This document shows, one piece after another, positions 60,011-64,000 of a stretch of 64,000 bases of DNA. Numbering within the stretch: the first letter of the stretch is position 1; each line of letters opens with the position of its first letter. Below the pieces are notes generated by a model. That model did no database searches, was not told the origin of the DNA, and saw nothing but the letters and a program-made list of their open reading frames with translations. Made by a program: the position numbers and the translations under genes. The DNA comes from Erythroxylum novogranatense. Its lineage: Eukaryota; Streptophyta; Magnoliopsida; Malpighiales; Erythroxylaceae. The stretch spans positions 52,034,063-52,098,062 of the forward strand of contig CM057233.1 in the NCBI GenBank assembly GCA_029891385.1. The letters are read 5' to 3'.

Positions 60011-61103
60011 TGTTGAGACCCGATCCGAGAACCGGATCCCAACCGGAAAAGCAAGAACGAAAAACGAAGCAAACGGAAACGAAGGGAAACGAAAATTTTG
60101 GATCGGAAGGGAAACGGAAATATCGGATCGAAAACAAAATGTGGAAGCCAAAAACAGAATCCGAAGCGAAACGGAAGCGAATCGGAAAGCGGAAGTAATA
60201 ACTAATCAAATCAAACGAATAGATTTTAACTAATCAAATCAAACGAATAGATTTCGAAGCGAAACGAAATCAAGCAGAACGCATCCGACATCCGGAAACA
60301 ATAATCAAAGAAAACGATCGAATGAACATAGTCGCGTTGGAAACCCTAAGACGTTCTAAAATCCTGTATAAATTTTCTTCCTTATTCTTATTCTCATAAA
60401 TCTCAAAACTTAACCATATTCTTACACATTGGTATTAATCCCAAAAATCATATTCATACTTATTTTTTTATCAAAATTTCGGCAGCATAACGGCTGCCTT
60501 AATCCTAACCCAAACCTGCAAGGGTTCAAAAATACACTTCTAAAAACTCAAACAATCATACACACATCAAAATCAACCGGACCCTCCGTCCGGGATCTCA
60601 GCAGATAAACACAAACCTATTTCTAAACTGCTTCATATTGTAACTCAATACACTAGTCTCATCAATCAAACTCATTCCCAGAATCAAACATAAACTTTGA
60701 CTGATTATAACTTTCACTCCCGATATCAAAATATTGCAAAATTTATGTCCACAAAAAGCTCTCGACAGAGGCTACAATTTTCATGTAGATCATTTTCTCT
60801 AATTTTGCCTCAATCAAAAGTCAACTCTCAAAGTCAAACATTCTCTCTCCAGAAAGTCAAACTTTCTAATTTCTTCAAATTTTCACACTTTTTCTTTTTA
60901 ATTCTTGCTATTTAACTTCATTTCAATCAACTCATCCACTTTCCTCTCATAATCCATAAAAATTCATTCAAATATCGATTTCTCTAACCAAACAATTCTT
61001 TTCTCCTACATTTTCTTAAATTCATTTTCATTCTCACCAATTCTTTCTCCATTTAAATTCATTTTAATATTTCTAATTTTCATCAAAAATTCGGGGTCCA
61101 ACA
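60011..61103 (-). repeat. 3' LTR of the non-autonomous element
   Basis: Plus-strand TGTTGAGACCCGATCC ... TTCGGGGTCCAACA, 1,093 bases. Next to it at 61104-61118 is the complement of a polypurine tract (TTTCTCCCCCTCTT). Small open frames (60010-60198, 60697-60915) recur in the other LTR only because the LTRs are repeats. Confidence 0.92.
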
Positions 61104-62145
61104 TTTCTCCCCCTCTTAAAAGAATTTTGTCCTCGAAATTCATACTTACTTAAACTCCAAGTAACTCATTCTTGCATAAATTTCTTTCTAAACAATGATC
61201 ATCAAGCACTTTCTTACTAATTTCTTTCCAAAACTTATAATCATTTACTTTTTCATCACATTTACTCATCATACATATTCTCAATCTCTTCACAAATTTC
61301 ATTTCCTTAAATCATATACCACTCATATCATATCAAAACACTATATCTATAACTCATTATTTCTTTATATATGGACACAAATTAATGGTCCATTTCTTAA
61401 GGAACCCTAATATGGTTCAATGATCATTTAGCAACTCGTCATTCTTTCATCTTACGAAAGTATAGTCTATATCAATTTCTCTAAATTCATCATGTAATTC
61501 AAATCTAAATCAACCAATCAATTAGGTTCTTCCCAATTCACCAAGAAATTCTAATCTCAAATTCATAATCATAAACCAAAATCAAACATAATTCTTAACC
61601 TTAATCTCATAATTGCATGCACAAAATCAAATCGCCATCATGAACTTCAAATCTCAAGTTCACTTACACACACCCAAATTCACATCATAAATTTGCATAA
61701 TTTCCAAAATTAACTATCGGAAATTCATAATTATCATACTTCCAAGCTATTTCAATCTCCAATTTTGAAAATCCCCAATTTTCAAAATTGGCCTAAACCA
61801 ATATACCCAAATTCAATATCATAAATAACTTAATTTTCAAAATTAATCTCACAATTCATCAATCCACATTAATTCCAAAATACCTCAATTGCAAAAATCC
61901 CCAAATCTTAAAATTGACCTAAACCAATTTATCCAAATTCAATACCATAGTTCACAATTTTCTCAAAACTAATTTCATATTCCACAAACCTATATTATTA
62001 TCTTTAATTCTACACCAAAATTTCACACAATTCTTAATCACAAGATTAAGCCATGGATTTCGGAAACGGGATCCAACAATGCATACAGATTCCCTCATAC
62101 GAACGCATGATTCCTTATAAACTCTTCTTGCTCTGATACCATAAA
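61104..62145 (-). other. Internal non-coding region of the non-autonomous element
   Basis: AT-rich, with no gag or pol motif on either strand. The plus strand has runs resembling CCCAAATTTTCAAAATTGRCCTAAACCAAT, partly repeated near 61770-61800 and 61898-61925. The PBS complement GCTCTGATACCA is at 62130-62141. Confidence 0.75.
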
Positions 62146-63240
62146 TGTTGAGACCCGATCCGAGAACCGGATCCCAACCGGAAAAGCAAGAACGAAAAAC
62201 GAAGCAAACGGAAACGAAGGGAAACGAAAATTTTGGATCGGAAGGGAAACGAAAATATCGGATCGAAAACAAAATGTGGAAGCCAAAAACAGAATCCGAA
62301 GCGAAACGGAAGCGAATCGGAAAGCGGAAGCAATAACTAATCAAATCAAACGAATAGATTTTAACTAATCAAATCAAACGAATAGATTTCGAAGCGAAAT
62401 GAAATCAAGCAGAACGCATCCGACATCCGGAAACAATAATCAAAGAAAACGATCGAATGAACATAGTCGCGTTGGAAACCCTAAGACGTTCTAAAATCCG
62501 GTATAAATTTTCTTCCTTATTCTTATTCTCATGCGAAATCTCAAAACTTAACCATATTCTTACACATTGGTATTAATCCCAAAAATCATATTCATACTTA
62601 TTTTTTTATCAAAATTTCTAAAAGATAATCTACGCCTTAATCCTAACCCAAACCTGCAAGGGTTCAAAAATACACTTCTAAAAACTCAAACAATCATACA
62701 CACATCAAAATCAACCGGACCCTCCGTCCGGGATCTCAGCAGATAAACACAAACCTATTTCTAAACTGCTTCATATTGTAACTCAATACACTAGTCTCAT
62801 CAATCAAACTCATTCCCAGAATCAAACATAAACTTTGACTGATTATAACTTTCACTCTCGATATCGAAATATTGCAAAATTTATGTCCACAAAAAGCTCT
62901 CGACAGAGGCTACAATTTTCATGTAGATCATTTTCTCTAATTTTGCCTCAATCAAAAGTCAACTCTCAAAGTCAAACATTCTCTCTCCAGAAAGTCAAAC
63001 TTTCTAATTTCTTCAAATTTTCACACTTTTTCTTTTTAATTCTTGCTATTTAACTTCATTTCAATCAACTCATCCACTTTCCTCTCATAATCCATAAAAT
63101 TCATTCAAATATCGATTTCTCTACCAAAACAATTCTTTTCTCCTACATTTTCTTAAATTCATTTTCATTCTCACCAATTCTTTCTCCATTTAAATTCATT
63201 TTAATATTTCTAATTTTCATCAAAAGTTCGGGGTCCAACA
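62146..63240 (-). repeat. 5' LTR of the non-autonomous element
   Basis: Partner of 60011-61103, 1,095 bases, ending TCCAACA directly before the ACATA duplication. Confidence 0.92.
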
Positions 63241-64000
63241 ACATATGCTATGCATCCTGGTACTACCAAGATGTATAACACCCTTAAGCAACATTTCTGG
63301 TGGCCCGGTATGAAGAAGCAGGTAGCTGAGTTTGTTCAGGTGTTTGGCGTGCCCGTGAAGTTAAGGTGAGCACCAAGCTCCATAGGGAAGCTTCATTCGT
63401 TGCCTATTCCGGAGTGGAAATGGGAGCGGATCACCATGGATTTCATTATGGGGTTGCCTAGGGCCGAGAAAGATGATGCTATCTGGGTCATAGTGGACCC
63501 ATTGACTAAATCGGCCCATTTCTTACCAAAGAGGAGAATAATACCATGGATCAGTTGGCCCGTATGTGTGGCGAGAGATAGTGAGACTGCATGGGGTCCG
63601 GTGTCGATAGTATCCGATGGGATCCCATTTACTTGAGGTTCGGGCGAGTTTACTGATCTGCTATGGGTACTAAGTTTGAATTCGATCTGACATTTCATCC
63701 TCGAACATGATGGGCGAGTGAGAGGACGATTAAGACTGCTGAGGATATGCTTCGGCTTGTGTATTGGAGTTCAGAGGAGCATGGGATCGATTCATCTATC
63801 GATTGAATTTGCTTATAACAATCATTATCATAGTAGCATCGGATGGCTCCATATGAGGCCTTGTATGGGCGACCGTGTAGATCGCCTCTGTATTGGGATG
63901 AAGAGGGTGAGAGGATGATTGAGGGTCCTGAGCTGATTCAGGATCTTCGTTGACAAGGTGAGATCGATTGAGTCGCATCAAGCGGCTCGGGATAGACGAA
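63241..64000 (+). pseudogene. Gypsy integrase, part 2 (pseudogene, runs off window)
   Basis: Resumes the integrase zinc-binding region (AMHPGTTKMYNTLKQHFWWP). The catalytic core follows: [19 protein letters not shown] (63420-63476), [19 protein letters not shown] (second Asp, about 63602-63622), and IEFAYNNHYHSSIG then MRPCMGDR (63800-63870). Part of the SDxGxQFT and FHPQTDGQSER stretch is altered (HFILEHDGR). Stops and frameshifts are present. The insertion at 59916-63240 separates it from part 1. Confidence 0.9.

Larger units (their letters stand above)
59916..63240 (-). mobile_element. Young non-autonomous LTR retrotransposon (LARD/TRIM-like) in Gypsy integrase
   Basis: Exact ACATA duplications (59911-59915, 63241-63245) flank 3,325 bases. 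Minus-strand order: LTR (63240-62146), PBS, a 1.04-kb non-coding internal region, polypurine tract, LTR (61103-60011), then an extra 95-base piece (60010-59916) repeating the PBS and leader. It codes for nothing recognisable and would need proteins in trans. The LTRs differ at roughly 15 visible places in 1.1 kb, which suggests recent insertion. The extra 95 bases and a small inversion make its outer end unusual. Confidence 0.9.
52738..64000 (+). mobile_element. Gypsy (Tekay-like) LTR retrotransposon, 3' end outside window
   Basis: Inserted in the preceding LTR fragment (AGAAT at 52733-52737 would be the left duplication). It has a 3.8-kb 5' LTR, an initiator-Met PBS, and gag, protease, RT, RNase H and integrase in Gypsy order. 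The integrase is split by a younger element at 59916-63240. A chromodomain, expected in Tekay elements, would lie beyond 64000. Confidence 0.9.

Noticed and set aside
60697..60915. 72-codon frame repeated at 62835-63053, looking like a conserved gene pair
   Set aside because: Both copies lie at the same place in the two LTRs of one element; conservation reflects LTR identity.

Overview
The window is a repeat-dense stretch of plant nuclear DNA, most likely heterochromatin of a eudicot. It is AT-rich, and the elements are typical plant ones: a Helitron with RPA-like sequence, long-LTR Copia, Tekay-like Gypsy, and an L1-type LINE. I see no intact host gene, tRNA, rRNA or CRISPR array. Every recognisable protein domain belongs to a mobile element, and every coding region is broken by stops and frameshifts. 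Species cannot be named from the sequence.

Layout. (1) 1-13.97 kb: a decayed Helitron on the minus strand, with RepHel at about 6.13-10.16 kb and an RPA-like gene at about 4.28-5.73 kb. It is bordered by copies of a several-hundred-base repeat (1-420; 11.3-13.66 kb). (2) 13.97-19.45 kb: the start of a Gypsy-type LTR with a CAGCTG palindrome array, a TCTACTTTTTCAACT minisatellite, and a clean 1.69-kb tandem duplication (15211-16901 / 16902-18592) whose units end in a strong hairpin. (3) 19.46-20.98 kb: a probable solo Copia LTR. (4) about 21-52 kb: one old LINE split by insertions. These are a 2.7-kb solo LTR (21889-34250, duplication AAAGG) which itself contains a minus-strand Copia (22287-31899, CTATG); a plus-strand Copia of the same family (35621-45303, TTTGC); a 4.4-kb Gypsy solo LTR (46649-51064); and another Gypsy LTR (from 51770). 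(5) 52738-64000: a Tekay-like Gypsy inserted in that last LTR and running off the window. Its integrase is split by a young non-autonomous LTR element (59916-63240, ACATA).

The elements form a stratigraphy. The LINE is oldest and the non-autonomous element in the Gypsy integrase is youngest. Exact target-site duplications define most borders.

The most interesting unexplained pattern is a series of short arrays built on palindromic hexamers. They lie in the untranslated leader of both Copia copies (core GTCGAC) and inside four different Gypsy-type LTRs (cores CAGCTG, CGATCG, a CGCTCG/CGAGCG pair, TCGCGA). The two Copia copies carry arrays at the same site with the same core but different, still palindromic, flanks (AA..TT versus CCA..TGG). 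A second oddity is an exact 20-bp inversion at the outer end of the youngest element. Differences between copies that should be nearly identical concentrate at CAG, CTG and CCG. That may be a sequencing or consensus artefact at methylated CHG sites, so frameshift counts here should be treated with care.
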